This document shows positions 18,814 to 27,585 of a stretch of DNA of 64,000 nt, one piece after another; the stretch's first letter is position 1; each line of letters starts with the position of its first letter. Source of the stretch: Methanomassiliicoccales archaeon (GTDB lineage: Archaea > Thermoplasmatota > Thermoplasmata > Methanomassiliicoccales > JACIVX01); the NCBI GenBank assembly GCA_038850735.1, contig JAWCLO010000002.1:41902-105901 (forward strand), read 5' to 3'. The position numbers and the translations under genes were made by a program. Below the pieces are notes generated by a model, which saw only the letters and a program-made list of their open reading frames with translations, was not told the origin of the DNA and searched no databases.

Positions 18814-20055
18814 ATGAAGATTTCTATACCATACGGCAGGTGCGGTAAACAGGAATTTGAGATACCTGACAACAATTTCATGGGGATAATTTGTCCAAAT
18901 GAAGTTGACGTCCACGACGAAAGAAAAACGATTAAAGGCGCAATCGACTCTCCTATCAATCTTCCTTGCCTCGAGAAATTCCTATCTGGTGCCAAGAACG
19001 TCGTTTTTATCGTGAACGATGCGACAAGACCGACCCCTACGTCTAAGGTACTTGACGTACTGGATGAGATTATGGATCTTGAGGCGGCGAAGTACCTCAT
19101 CGCAACAGGGAGCCATCGATCACCAACGCCAGAAGAGTACAATTTCATCTTTGGACGGCATTTCGAAAGACTCGCGCAAAAGATACACTCCCATGATTCA
19201 AAGAAGGACGAAATGGTCTACATCGGAAGGTCGAAGAATGGAACAGAAATGTGGTTGAATCGCATTGTTATCGACGCAGACCGTTTAATCGTAATTACCA
19301 GCGTGGAACCGCATTATTTTGCTGGTTACACGGGCGGGCGAAAGTCTTTTTTTCCGGGTCTTGCCGCTTATGAAACGATTGAACAGAACCATAAGCTCGC
19401 CATGCGCCCAGAAGCTAAGATTCTTGCCCTCGAAGGCAACCCCGTCCACGAAGATATGATGGATGCTTTATCCGCATTAGATCTAAAAAAATTTTTTTCA
19501 ATTCAGCTTGTCCTTGATAGACACCAAAGAGTCTACCGTGCTGCAGCGGGCGACCTCAACATTGCATTTAGACAAGCAGTCGAATGGGCGAACGAGGTAT
19601 TTGTAGTGCCTATCAAGACCAAGGCTGATGTTATCGTCAGCGTGGCCCCATATCCAATGGATGTCGATTTATATCAATCCCAAAAAGCCCTTGACAATGC
19701 CAAATGGGCGCTCAACAAAGGTGGGATAATAATCCTTGTCTCCCAGTGTCGATCCGGTGTGGGACATGATACTTTTTACAAACAGCTCACTCTTTCCGAC
19801 GACCCCCATAAGATCCTGGAGAATCTATCGAAGGACTACAAGCTCGGCTATCATAAGGCTGCGAAAATCGCTGAGATGCTTCTAGAATCCCAGTTATTTG
19901 CGGTGACGGATCTCGATCCTGATCTGCTGAGAAAAGCTAATATAACGCCTTTCAATAGCGTTCAATCTGCCATCGATGCAGCCCTCAACGTGAATAAAGA
20001 TGCAAAGTTCCTTGTCCTGATGGATGGCAGTGTGACTGTCCCAAAGGTGAGTTAA
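18766..20055 (+). CDS. LarA-family nickel-dependent racemase
   Basis: Family motifs are complete: NDATRPTPT (84-92), TGSHR (114-118), and EPHYFAGYTGGRKS (181-194) with the lysine (K193) that in lactate racemase carries the nickel-pincer nucleotide. LarA interconverts D- and L-lactate; relatives act on other 2-hydroxy acids. The cofactor makers LarB, LarC and LarE are not in the window. The first 16 residues are doubtful; M17 at 18814 matches the family start better, so the true start may be there. The next gene begins one base after the stop. Confidence 0.85.
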   Translation: MRQFFLERSAISQRSTMKISIPYGRCGKQEFEIPDNNFMGIICPNEVDVHDERKTIKGAIDSPINLPCLEKFLSGAKNVVFIVNDATRPTPTSKVLDVLDEIMDLEAAKYLIATGSHRSPTPEEYNFIFGRHFERLAQKIHSHDSKKDEMVYIGRSKNGTEMWLNRIVIDADRLIVITSVEPHYFAGYTGGRKSFFPGLAAYETIEQNHKLAMRPEAKILALEGNPVHEDMMDALSALDLKKFFSIQLVLDRHQRVYRAAAGDLNIAFRQAVEWANEVFVVPIKTKADVIVSVAPYPMDVDLYQSQKALDNAKWALNKGGIIILVSQCRSGVGHDTFYKQLTLSDDPHKILENLSKDYKLGYHKAAKIAEMLLESQLFAVTDLDPDLLRKANITPFNSVQSAIDAALNVNKDAKFLVLMDGSVTVPKVS

Positions 20056-20056
20056 T

Positions 20057-21172
20057 ATGGCTGAAATAATTGAAGCACAACATCTAAGAAGCAAATTGAA
20101 GACCCTTTTGACCTGCACATACTGTGGCTTCTGCAAGAGTGTCTGCCCTGTTTTTGAGGGTGTCGGTTGGGATCCCAGCGTGGCAAGGGGGCGAATGATC
20201 CTCTCGTACGGTTTGCTGCAAAAGGAGATACCTGCTGATCCGTCGGTTGTTGAGGCGCTCTTCCAATGCACCACTTGCAAAGACTGCGAGAGAAGGTGCC
20301 CGTCTAGCATAGAGGTGGTTGAAGTTGTTGAAAATGCCCGAAAGGATCTCGTAGCTAACGGAATCATTTTGCCGTCTCATAAAAAAGTGATCACCAATAT
20401 TCTGTCCTACGGCAATCCTTATGGTGAGCGGGATTCGGTAGCTCAACGGATTGGTATAAAACCGAGAAACGCGGAAGTGGGGTATTTCATTGGCTGCACC
20501 TCAGCGTACAGAAATAGAAAAAGCGCTGATGCGACAGTTTCCTTATTGCATAAACTAGGTGTAAATTTCACATTGCTCGATGAGGTGTGTTGCGGGAGCG
20601 TTATGCAGAGAATAGGATGGAATGAAGATGACCTCATATCACTCATGGAGAGAAACCTGAAGGCAATAGAAGCAAGTGGCGCTGATGAAGTGATTTTCTC
20701 GTGTGCTGGTTGCTATCGTATGTTTAAGGAAGAATATCCAAAATTTCTAAAAATCAATTTCAAAGTCAAGCACGTTTCTGAATTCCTGTCTGAAAGAGAT
20801 TTGAAGTTACTTCCCTTGAGCGCTACAGCCACTTATCACGATCCATGTCATCTTGGAAGACACTGCGGCGTTTTCGATCCGCCGAGAAAAGTCCTATCTA
20901 TGATACCACAACTCATTTACAAGGAGATGCCAAGGAGTAAGGACACTGCGAGATGCTGCGGTGGTGGAGGCGGAGTGAGATCTGCCTTTCCTGACTTGTC
21001 CGCAAAGATAGCAGCACGAAGAGTTGCGGAAGCTAGTTTCGCAGAATACCTCATTACATCATGCCCATTTTGCGTTAATAATCTCAGCATGGGAAAAGAA
21101 TTGACTCAAGCAACTGTAAAGGTTATAGATCTCGTGGAATTTGTAGATTTGTTGTTAAAAGGTAGAACATGA
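20057..21172 (+). CDS. CCG-domain iron-sulfur protein (GlcF / HdrD type)
   Basis: Two N-terminal [4Fe-4S] motifs (CTYCGFCKSVCP and CTTCKDCERRCP) are followed by two CCG domains. Signatures are DEVCCGSVMQR with FSCAGCYRMF, and YHDPCHLGRHCG with RCCGGGGGVR and CPFC. Such subunits move electrons from a FAD-linked 2-hydroxyacid dehydrogenase, or to heterodisulfide. Position after larA suggests lactate or similar hydroxyacid oxidation; the GlcD-type oxidase at 57456-58880 is a plausible partner though unlinked. Confidence 0.88.
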   Translation: MAEIIEAQHLRSKLKTLLTCTYCGFCKSVCPVFEGVGWDPSVARGRMILSYGLLQKEIPADPSVVEALFQCTTCKDCERRCPSSIEVVEVVENARKDLVANGIILPSHKKVITNILSYGNPYGERDSVAQRIGIKPRNAEVGYFIGCTSAYRNRKSADATVSLLHKLGVNFTLLDEVCCGSVMQRIGWNEDDLISLMERNLKAIEASGADEVIFSCAGCYRMFKEEYPKFLKINFKVKHVSEFLSERDLKLLPLSATATYHDPCHLGRHCGVFDPPRKVLSMIPQLIYKEMPRSKDTARCCGGGGGVRSAFPDLSAKIAARRVAEASFAEYLITSCPFCVNNLSMGKELTQATVKVIDLVEFVDLLLKGRT

Positions 21173-22344
21173 TCGCTCGCATAAGGTCTTATGCATCCCT
21201 TTGCGAAGCTCAAGATGAATTATCCCGGCTTGGCTTTGAAAATTGTATAAAAGATGTTGAGGATGTAGATGGCCTAATATTCTGTTTTGTAGAGGACGAG
21301 AGAGAGCTACCAAGCTCTAGTGAATTCGAGAAAATCGCAAGAACGCATAGTTGTGTGGTTGGAAAAAGCAGATCTAGAAAATTTTTCAGGTATCTTATGA
21401 TTGGCTCCCCGAGCGCCTATCGTGAAATGCTTGATCATCACGCTGATAATGAAGTGATTGCACATATCAACATTGCCCTGAAGAATTTCAAATCGTCTAA
21501 AGTGGCACCAGTCCCACTTATGAGACATCAGCTATCGTTTGAAAGAACACTTGTAATGGGTATCCTTAATGTGACTCCTGATTCTTTTTTTGATGGCGGA
21601 ACGTATATCGATAAAGAAAAAGCCGTTAGAAGGGTCTTTGAAATGGTTGATGAAGGCGCTGACATCATAGATATCGGCGGCGAGTCTACACGACCATTCT
21701 CAACCCCAGTTCCTGAAAACATCGAACTTCAAAGAGTCATGCCAGTTCTTCAGGAGATCGTTCCGTGCATATCGATCCCAGTTTCGATAGATACGCGGAA
21801 ACCTCGTGTTGCGGAGAAAGCTATTGAACTCGGTGCGGAAATCATAAACGACGTATCAGGGCTCCGAGATCCCCAAATGCTTGAGGTTATTAGCGAAATG
21901 GGGGTGCCTGTCATAGTCATGCATATGCTTGGAGATCCTCAAACAATGCAATTGAATATCCATTATGAAGACGTAATCGGAGAAATTGCATATTTCCTTG
22001 CAAAGAGTATGAAAGAGGCAGAAAAGAGAGACGTTGATACTCGAAAAATCATCATCGATCCTGGAATAGGCTTTGGTAAGGAAACAGAGCATAATCTTGA
22101 GATCCTTAGGCGGCTCAAAGAACTTCGTTGTCTAGGTCGTCCAATCCTCGTTGGAGCTTCGAGAAAGACATTCATCGGAAAAATCCTCGATTTGCCAAAG
22201 GAGGAGCGGCTCGAGGGCTCTCTAGCTTCTGCGGCTATCTCAGTAATGAATGGAGCAGATATCCTGAGAGTGCATGACGTAAAGGAAACTGTGAGAGTCT
22301 GCAGACTCGTTGATGCTGTGTTCAAGTCAAGCTGTTCGAAATAG
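21169..22344 (+). CDS. folP: Dihydropteroate synthase with N-terminal extension
   Basis: Residues 129-385 form a canonical DHPS barrel: VMGILNVTPDSFFDGG at 129-144, DIIDIGGESTRP at 165-176, SIDTRKP, INDVSG, and a C-terminal ILVGASRKTFIG. It condenses the pterin diphosphate with an arylamine to form the pterin cofactor; in archaea the acceptor may differ from p-aminobenzoate. The first 120 residues are an archaeal extension I cannot assign. It overlaps the CCG gene by four bases (ATGA), an odd partnership metabolically. Confidence 0.9.
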   Translation: MIARIRSYASLCEAQDELSRLGFENCIKDVEDVDGLIFCFVEDERELPSSSEFEKIARTHSCVVGKSRSRKFFRYLMIGSPSAYREMLDHHADNEVIAHINIALKNFKSSKVAPVPLMRHQLSFERTLVMGILNVTPDSFFDGGTYIDKEKAVRRVFEMVDEGADIIDIGGESTRPFSTPVPENIELQRVMPVLQEIVPCISIPVSIDTRKPRVAEKAIELGAEIINDVSGLRDPQMLEVISEMGVPVIVMHMLGDPQTMQLNIHYEDVIGEIAYFLAKSMKEAEKRDVDTRKIIIDPGIGFGKETEHNLEILRRLKELRCLGRPILVGASRKTFIGKILDLPKEERLEGSLASAAISVMNGADILRVHDVKETVRVCRLVDAVFKSSCSK

Positions 22345-22382
22345 AATTTTGTAGCCTCTTAGGATTCCCTTTCGATTTTTTC

Positions 22383-22583
22383 TCACGCCATAAGGTAACT
22401 AATCACACCAACAATTACTACAACTAAAATAGCAACAACATAAAGGATTATGAGATGCTTTCTTTCTTTTTTTATTTTCCCTTCATACGCCACCTTGCAC
22501 TCATCGGAGCAGTATTTCATATCATCAGGTATGGGCGAATTACAGTTTTGACAATGGGTATGTGGAGGGAGAGGAATTGACAC
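22383..22583 (-). CDS. Small zinc-ribbon protein with one membrane segment
   Basis: Starting at GTG 22583, which has GAGGTGATT just upstream, the product has 66 residues. It carries CQNC then a CSDEC-type second pair (a treble-clef or ribbon of the DUF2116 type), a lysine-rich linker, and a C-terminal hydrophobic helix of about 22 residues. It is probably a tail-anchored membrane protein. Upstream codons to 22631 remain open but overlap the M20 peptidase gene. Confidence 0.65.
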   Translation of the reverse strand: MSIPLPPHTHCQNCNSPIPDDMKYCSDECKVAYEGKIKKERKHLIILYVVAILVVVIVGVISYLMA

Positions 22584-22608
22584 GGCAATCACCTCGATTT
22601 GCAGCGTT

Positions 22609-23802
22609 TTACTTAAGTCTATCGGAGACATTTAAACGCCTGGTAATTCGATCCGATGCAAAAAACATCTCAACAGCCCTTTCGAGGATGTCTGCACACT
22701 TCAAGACGCTATCGATTTCCACAAACTCCCCAGCTTCATGACCCTTGCAACCGCTAGGGCCGAAAACAACAGAAGGTATTCCAGAGAGATTTAAGACCCC
22801 GGCTTCAGGCCATGGCGCCATACCGCTCACCTGAGGGGTAATGCCCAAATCTGTGAAGGCTTCGATTAGGGCTTGAACTATTCTTTCATTGCGAGAAATC
22901 TCGGTGGCAGGTCTGAAAAATTTTTTCTCAGTATCGATGACGATTCCCTCACTTTCCAATTTTCTTACAATAGCATCAAACTCCATTTCAATCGATTGCT
23001 CCGTTTCGTCTGGGAGTGTGCGTCGCTCAACTTTTAGGATGCATTTGGAAGGATATGTTGACCATCCCTCTCCTCCATGTATCTCTGATGCGTGCAGGGA
23101 TGCAGCACCGAGAAGTGGATGACATTTCCGCATAAGCGTTTCATTGAGTTTAACGATCTCATTGATCAGTCTAGATGCATTGAAAATCGCATCAATTCCT
23201 CCGATAAAGTCACTTCCATGTGCTGCCCTTCCCTTTACAATGAACTCCTGCCACAGAAATCCCTTATGCGCGATGATGATTTTGAGATCAACAGGTTCCA
23301 TAACTATAGCTGCGTCAGCCTTGATATCAGCAACAAGTTTTTCTATTCCCTTTGCTTCAAATTCTTCATCAACCGTCGCCGCAAAAATCAATTCTCCTTT
23401 GAAGTGGCGCTTTTTTGACAACCGAGTAAGAACCTCGAGTGCGATAGCTACTCCACTCTTGTCATCGGCAGACCCGCGGCCATAAAGTCTATTGCCCTCA
23501 ATTGTTGGTTCAAAAGGTGGAATGATCATCGAATCTACGCCAACGGTGTCCATATGAGCAACTATTAGTAACTTGCCTTTATCCTCCTCGCCTTGCAGGA
23601 CGCCGATGACATTACTCCTCGCATCAATTACCTTCTGCATCTTAACATTAGCACCTATCGAGCTGAGATAATCACCAATGAAAGTTGCAATTTCTTCTTC
23701 TCCTTTACCGGATGGTGCTAGACTTGGATTGACGCTTTCTATTGAGACGAGTTTCTTCAACAAGTCGATTAAATTGTCAGAGCCCTCATTCATCATTTCC
23801 AC
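22609..23802 (-). CDS. M20-family metallopeptidase (ArgE/DapE type)
   Basis: The 397-residue protein has the di-zinc ligands of family M20: VAHMDTVG (H83), GRGSADDKSG (D113) and the catalytic glutamates in VDEEFEAKG (E146/E147); a C-terminal VFGPSGCKGHEAGEF holds the last histidine. Members remove acyl groups from amino acids in arginine or lysine synthesis or cleave peptides; the substrate is not decided. The start overlaps the end of the cysteine synthase gene by 17 bases. Confidence 0.88.
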   Translation of the reverse strand: MEMMNEGSDNLIDLLKKLVSIESVNPSLAPSGKGEEEIATFIGDYLSSIGANVKMQKVIDARSNVIGVLQGEEDKGKLLIVAHMDTVGVDSMIIPPFEPTIEGNRLYGRGSADDKSGVAIALEVLTRLSKKRHFKGELIFAATVDEEFEAKGIEKLVADIKADAAIVMEPVDLKIIIAHKGFLWQEFIVKGRAAHGSDFIGGIDAIFNASRLINEIVKLNETLMRKCHPLLGAASLHASEIHGGEGWSTYPSKCILKVERRTLPDETEQSIEMEFDAIVRKLESEGIVIDTEKKFFRPATEISRNERIVQALIEAFTDLGITPQVSGMAPWPEAGVLNLSGIPSVVFGPSGCKGHEAGEFVEIDSVLKCADILERAVEMFFASDRITRRLNVSDRLK

Positions 23803-24724
23803 ATCCCTTGAAAAGATCTGTGGAGAAGTATCGCATTCCGGTATCTGGAATAACAGTAATGACCTTCTTCCCCTTCCCTAAGTCTTTTGCAACTCTAATC
23901 GCTGCGACAACGTTTGCACCAGCAGAAATTCCACAGATGATCCCTTCTTCTCTTGCCAATCTCCTCGCCATGAGGATTGCCTCTTCGTCGCTCACAAGTT
24001 CAACCCTCGTTATTAGTTCCGTGTCAACGATTTTGGGTATGAAACCATCGCCAATTCCCTCAATTCTGTGCGGTCCCTTCTTTCCCTTTCTAATTACTGA
24101 GCACTCCTCAGGCTCAACCGCTACAATCTCCGCATTTATACCTATTTTTTTAAAGTATCTTGCAACACCCATCAAGGTGCCCCCAGAGCCTATACCTGCA
24201 ACGAAGGCATCAATGTCTTGACCAACTTGTTTGATACACTCAGGACCTGTTGTCATTTCATGGGCGATTACGTTATCCATCGAGGTGAACTGCCCTGGAA
24301 CCCATACCTTAGGATCTGACTCTCGTATCCGCTCGACGATTTCTACGCATTTATCAACATCGATCTCCGAGCCGGGAGCATAGATAATTTCTGCACCAAG
24401 AGCCCTTAGTATTTTCTTCCGCTCATCGCTCATGCCCTTTGGCATAACAATTGTCACAGAATAACCCTTGACAGCACCAGCTAGCGCGAATGCAATCCCT
24501 GTGTTCCCGGTGGTTGCCTCTACTATGCGGTATCCTGGTTTAAGCTCTCCTCGTTTCTCTGCCTGCTCGATCATGAAGGCGGCAATTCTATCTTTGACGC
24601 TTCCCGAGGGGCTAAAATATTCTAGCTTTGCAAAAATTCCAGCAGACCCTTCTGGTGCAACTTTGTTCAGCTTTACCATGGGCGTATTGCCTCGTAATTC
24701 CAATACATTGTTGACAGCTTCCAT
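23786..24724 (-). CDS. cysK: Cysteine synthase (O-acetyl- or O-phosphoserine sulfhydrylase)
   Basis: A PLP fold-type II enzyme of 312 residues. The PLP lysine is K44 in SPSGSVKDR; EATTGNTGIA binds substrate carboxylate and GIGSGGTLMGVARYF the cofactor phosphate. It makes cysteine from an activated serine and sulfide. Archaeal homologues may prefer O-phosphoserine, which cannot be decided here. It heads a minus-strand run into the M20 peptidase. Confidence 0.92.
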   Translation of the reverse strand: MEAVNNVLELRGNTPMVKLNKVAPEGSAGIFAKLEYFSPSGSVKDRIAAFMIEQAEKRGELKPGYRIVEATTGNTGIAFALAGAVKGYSVTIVMPKGMSDERKKILRALGAEIIYAPGSEIDVDKCVEIVERIRESDPKVWVPGQFTSMDNVIAHEMTTGPECIKQVGQDIDAFVAGIGSGGTLMGVARYFKKIGINAEIVAVEPEECSVIRKGKKGPHRIEGIGDGFIPKIVDTELITRVELVSDEEAILMARRLAREEGIICGISAGANVVAAIRVAKDLGKGKKVITVIPDTGMRYFSTDLFKGCGNDE

Positions 24725-24918
24725 TTAAATCACGGACCTGCAGATAGATCTCAATTAGCATTTCCATGAAGACATTTTTCTAAATATTTCTATTGATGAC
24801 ATTATTGATGTTAAATGCGAATATCTTCCAATTATGGACAGGGTAAGCATCTTTTCTTGTTTCAATTGAGTACGATTCTCGATATGTTATCGCAAATTTC
24901 GTAAAGATTGCCCGAGCA

Positions 24919-24930
24919 CTTTCGCGAAAG
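24919..24930. promoter_or_regulatory. 12-base perfect palindrome upstream of the ferredoxin/oxidase operon
   Basis: CTTTCGCGAAAG is a perfect palindrome immediately upstream of an AATTAAAGA stretch that could be a TATA box, 85 bases before the TTG start at 25015. The placement fits an operator. Confidence 0.35.
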
Positions 24931-25014
24931 AATTAAAGATAACAACATTAATTAACCTCAGCCAATTCCGAACTCAGCATGAAACTCTTGTCTTGCGAAG
25001 GGAGGTAGCTTAGG

Positions 25015-25542
25015 TTGAAAAAAAGGGTTGTAGTGAAATTCGATAAGTGCATTGGCTGCAGATCCTGTGAAGTTGCGTGCGCACGCGAGCATTCTCAGAA
25101 ATTAAGAACTGAAGAAAGAATTACCGCGGATACTAATAAACCGGTTTCCCGCATCGCAATTAAACCCACTTTTTCTGATCCGACAGAGTGTGAAGAATTA
25201 AAACCAATAAAGGGTCAATCAAGGAATGATATTAAGACAGGAAAAGCTTATCCAATACGATGTCGACATTGTGACGATCCAAAATGCGTCGAAGCATGCA
25301 TGTCGGGGGCTCTTATGAAAAACGATGAAGGCGTTGTTGTACATAATCCAGATAAATGTGTCGGCTGTTGGATGTGCATCATGGCTTGCCCATTTGGCGC
25401 GATAAAGCGGGATGTAAAGAACAAGATTATAGTGAAATGCGATTTATGTCCCCATAGAGAAACGCCCGCATGCGTGGAGGCGTGTAAGACTGGTGCTATT
25501 ATTTTTTTAAGAGAAGAGGAGATTCCTGAATGGGGTGAATAG
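25015..25542 (+). CDS. CooF/HycB-type polyferredoxin
   Basis: The 175-residue protein has four cysteine groups: CIGCRSCEVAC, CRHCDDPKCVEAC, CVGCWMCIMACP and CDLCPHRETPACVEAC. This fits the four-cluster electron-transfer subunits of CO dehydrogenase and hydrogenase systems. It starts at TTG with GGGAGG upstream and ends directly at the start of the flavoprotein gene, a pairing seen elsewhere as ferredoxin plus NADH-oxidase-like protein. No catalytic CODH gene is in the window. Confidence 0.9.
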   Translation: MKKRVVVKFDKCIGCRSCEVACAREHSQKLRTEERITADTNKPVSRIAIKPTFSDPTECEELKPIKGQSRNDIKTGKAYPIRCRHCDDPKCVEACMSGALMKNDEGVVVHNPDKCVGCWMCIMACPFGAIKRDVKNKIIVKCDLCPHRETPACVEACKTGAIIFLREEEIPEWGE

Positions 25543-26832
25543 ATGCCTTTGGATTTTCAATTCAAATACGTAATAATCGGAAATAGCGCCGCAGGAATAG
25601 GATGCGTCGAGGGCATAAGGAGAATCGACAAGAGGGGGACCATAGCCATTATTTCGGAAGAAAAAATGCACACTTATTCTCGCTGTCTCACATCATATTA
25701 CATCGCTGGCCATGTCGACGATGAAAAAATATTGTTTAGACCCAGGGATTACTATGAAAGAAAGAATGTCACCCCAATTCTCGGAAAAAAAGCCGTGAAG
25801 ATCTTTCCGAACGAGAATTATATTGTGCTCAATGATGGAACTAAGATAGGATATTCATCGTTGATGATCGGAACCGGCGCATCGCCTGTAGTTTACGATA
25901 TCCCAGGAAACAATAAACCAGGGGTTTTTGTGCTGAGAACATACGAAGATGCACGCAAAATATCCGAAGCAGCCTCTGCTGGAAAAAGAGCTGTGATCAT
26001 GGGTGGCGGACTGGTTGGCCTCAAGGCAGCTGATGCACTTCATGCTCGAGGCATGGAAGTATGGGTAATAGTCACCTCTCCTCAAATAATGTCACAGACA
26101 ATGGATAAAGAAGGGGCAGAGATCCTGAGAAAACAACTCGAAGAGAACGGAATTAGAATTCTTACAGAAACAAATGTTGAGGAGATTTGTGGCGATAATA
26201 AAGTAGAAGCTGTGAGATTATCAACAGGCCAGAAGCTATCCTGTGATATTGTTATCTTCGCAAAGGGTGTACGGCCAAATATCGGTCTTGCCAAGGAAGC
26301 TGGCATCCAGACAGATTATGGCATTCTGGTAGACGCTCATATGAGAACAAATGTACAAAATATCTACGCGGCAGGAGATGTTGCAGAAGCCAAGGATTTC
26401 ATCACGGGCGAGAGATATGTTCATGCTATTTGGCCAAATGCAGTAGAACAAGGCCAAATTGCTGGCCAAAACATGGCAGGAGCCGATGTCGAATACAATG
26501 GTGGCATAGCGATGAATTCTGTGGACCTATTCGGTCTCGCTTCAATTGCAGTCGGCCTCACCAGACCTAGGGCAAAGGACGGTGGATACGAGATTATAAG
26601 CAGATCGGTTCCGGATAAGAAATTTTACAGAAAATTGGTATTGAAGGACGGAATAATTGTTGGCGCAATTTCAATAGGTGCAGTTGAAGCAGCTGGAATT
26701 TTAACAGGTCTGATCAAGAATAGGGCAAATGTCTCGAAATTCAAGGAATTGCTGCTTAGTGAGGATCTCGATTATGCAAAAGTGGTGGGATTAGGTATAG
26801 CGAGTGATGCAACCAAGATGGCAACCGCCTGA
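25543..26832 (+). CDS. NADH oxidase-like FAD/NAD(P)-dependent oxidoreductase
   Basis: The 429-residue protein has two Rossmann motifs: VIIGNSAAGIGCVEG (FAD, residues 9-23) and VIMGGGLVGLKAADAL (NAD(P)H, near 150). IYAAGDVAEA is the second FAD signature. YSRCLTSYY near residue 45 holds a cysteine where coenzyme A-disulfide reductases and NADH oxidases place theirs. It probably passes electrons between NAD(P)H and the adjacent polyferredoxin, or removes oxygen or disulfides. The start is an ATG directly after the ferredoxin stop. Confidence 0.88.
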   Translation: MPLDFQFKYVIIGNSAAGIGCVEGIRRIDKRGTIAIISEEKMHTYSRCLTSYYIAGHVDDEKILFRPRDYYERKNVTPILGKKAVKIFPNENYIVLNDGTKIGYSSLMIGTGASPVVYDIPGNNKPGVFVLRTYEDARKISEAASAGKRAVIMGGGLVGLKAADALHARGMEVWVIVTSPQIMSQTMDKEGAEILRKQLEENGIRILTETNVEEICGDNKVEAVRLSTGQKLSCDIVIFAKGVRPNIGLAKEAGIQTDYGILVDAHMRTNVQNIYAAGDVAEAKDFITGERYVHAIWPNAVEQGQIAGQNMAGADVEYNGGIAMNSVDLFGLASIAVGLTRPRAKDGGYEIISRSVPDKKFYRKLVLKDGIIVGAISIGAVEAAGILTGLIKNRANVSKFKELLLSEDLDYAKVVGLGIASDATKMATA

Positions 26833-26905
26833 CAAACCAACAACGACTAATACAGGATGTTCGCGCGGAATATTTTATTTATCGTAAGAATATTTTGGCT
26901 TCAGC

Positions 26906-27274
26906 ATGTGGAAAATATTCGGCGTTGAAACTCCAATTGTTAGATGCGGGGACATATGGAAAGAAAGACTAATAGAGCTCTCAAAGAGAAAAAAAGATCG
27001 TGAAAAATTCGTCAAATTACTAGCCACTGCCGAAATTGACTATTGGTTTGATTCTTCGAGAGAAATTCATGCATTTTACGTAAAGTTTCCTGAAAATACT
27101 GATTCCAAAGATCTTCAATTTTTCAAAGATTTCATCGATAAAATCCGCAAAAGTGCAAAGTTCCCAATGGTTGAGATGGATGGAAAACCACAGGAATACA
27201 GAATCGTACTGACGTCTAGCGAGGAAGAAGATGTGTACAAAGAAAAGAGAAATTCTATAGCAGAAGACTGTTGA
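26906..27274 (+). CDS. Hypothetical protein, 122 residues
   Basis: I do not recognise this protein. It begins MWKIFGVETPI, is charged, contains aromatic-rich segments (IDYWFDSSREIHAFYVKF) and has no membrane helix or metal motif. A TTTATTTATCG stretch about 30 bases before the ATG resembles a TATA box, which favours a real, separately transcribed gene. Confidence 0.6.
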   Translation: MWKIFGVETPIVRCGDIWKERLIELSKRKKDREKFVKLLATAEIDYWFDSSREIHAFYVKFPENTDSKDLQFFKDFIDKIRKSAKFPMVEMDGKPQEYRIVLTSSEEEDVYKEKRNSIAEDC

Positions 27275-27585
27275 AAGGAAAAAATCTGATTTTGAAAGTT
27301 TTGTTCACCAATCTCTTTTCTGTCGATTATTTAAATGAGCATTCAAGAAGTTATATTATCACAGGTACGACAATTCTTTACAAAGAAAATTCATTATCAA
27401 TCGAAGCCAGCAACTGATGATCAAAATGAGCATACCATATATAAACTCGTATAGTTGCTCCCAACAGTTGTTCGACACTTGTCGTATTAGTTAAATACTG
27501 TTAATTCTATATTAGGTATGTTGCGAATTAGAAAAGCTTTCAGTCATAATCTTTGACGCTCTTGGAGATGTTGGAGGGAAACGAA
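27275..27585. other. Leader and promoter region of acetyl-CoA synthetase
   Basis: About 310 bases without a supported gene. It holds the candidate TATA box at 27448-27457, the inverted repeat at 27473-27484, and the GGAGG ribosome-binding site at 27573-27577. Confidence 0.4.
27473..27484. promoter_or_regulatory. Inverted repeat in the acetyl-CoA synthetase leader
   Basis: CGACA-CT-TGTCG lies about 25 bases after an ATATATAAAC box (27448-27457), that is, close to the expected transcription start and about 100 bases before the ATG. It is a candidate repressor site. Confidence 0.35.

Noticed and set aside
22383..22583. Zinc-ribbon proteins considered as E3 (RING) for the ubiquitin-like cassette
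   Set aside because: Only two cysteine pairs with simple ribbon spacing plus a membrane helix; no interleaved C3HC4 pattern. The same holds for the proteins at 43272 and 62898.
25015..26832. Carbon monoxide dehydrogenase operon
   Set aside because: Only the CooF-like ferredoxin and NADH-oxidase-like genes are present; no CooS catalytic subunit.
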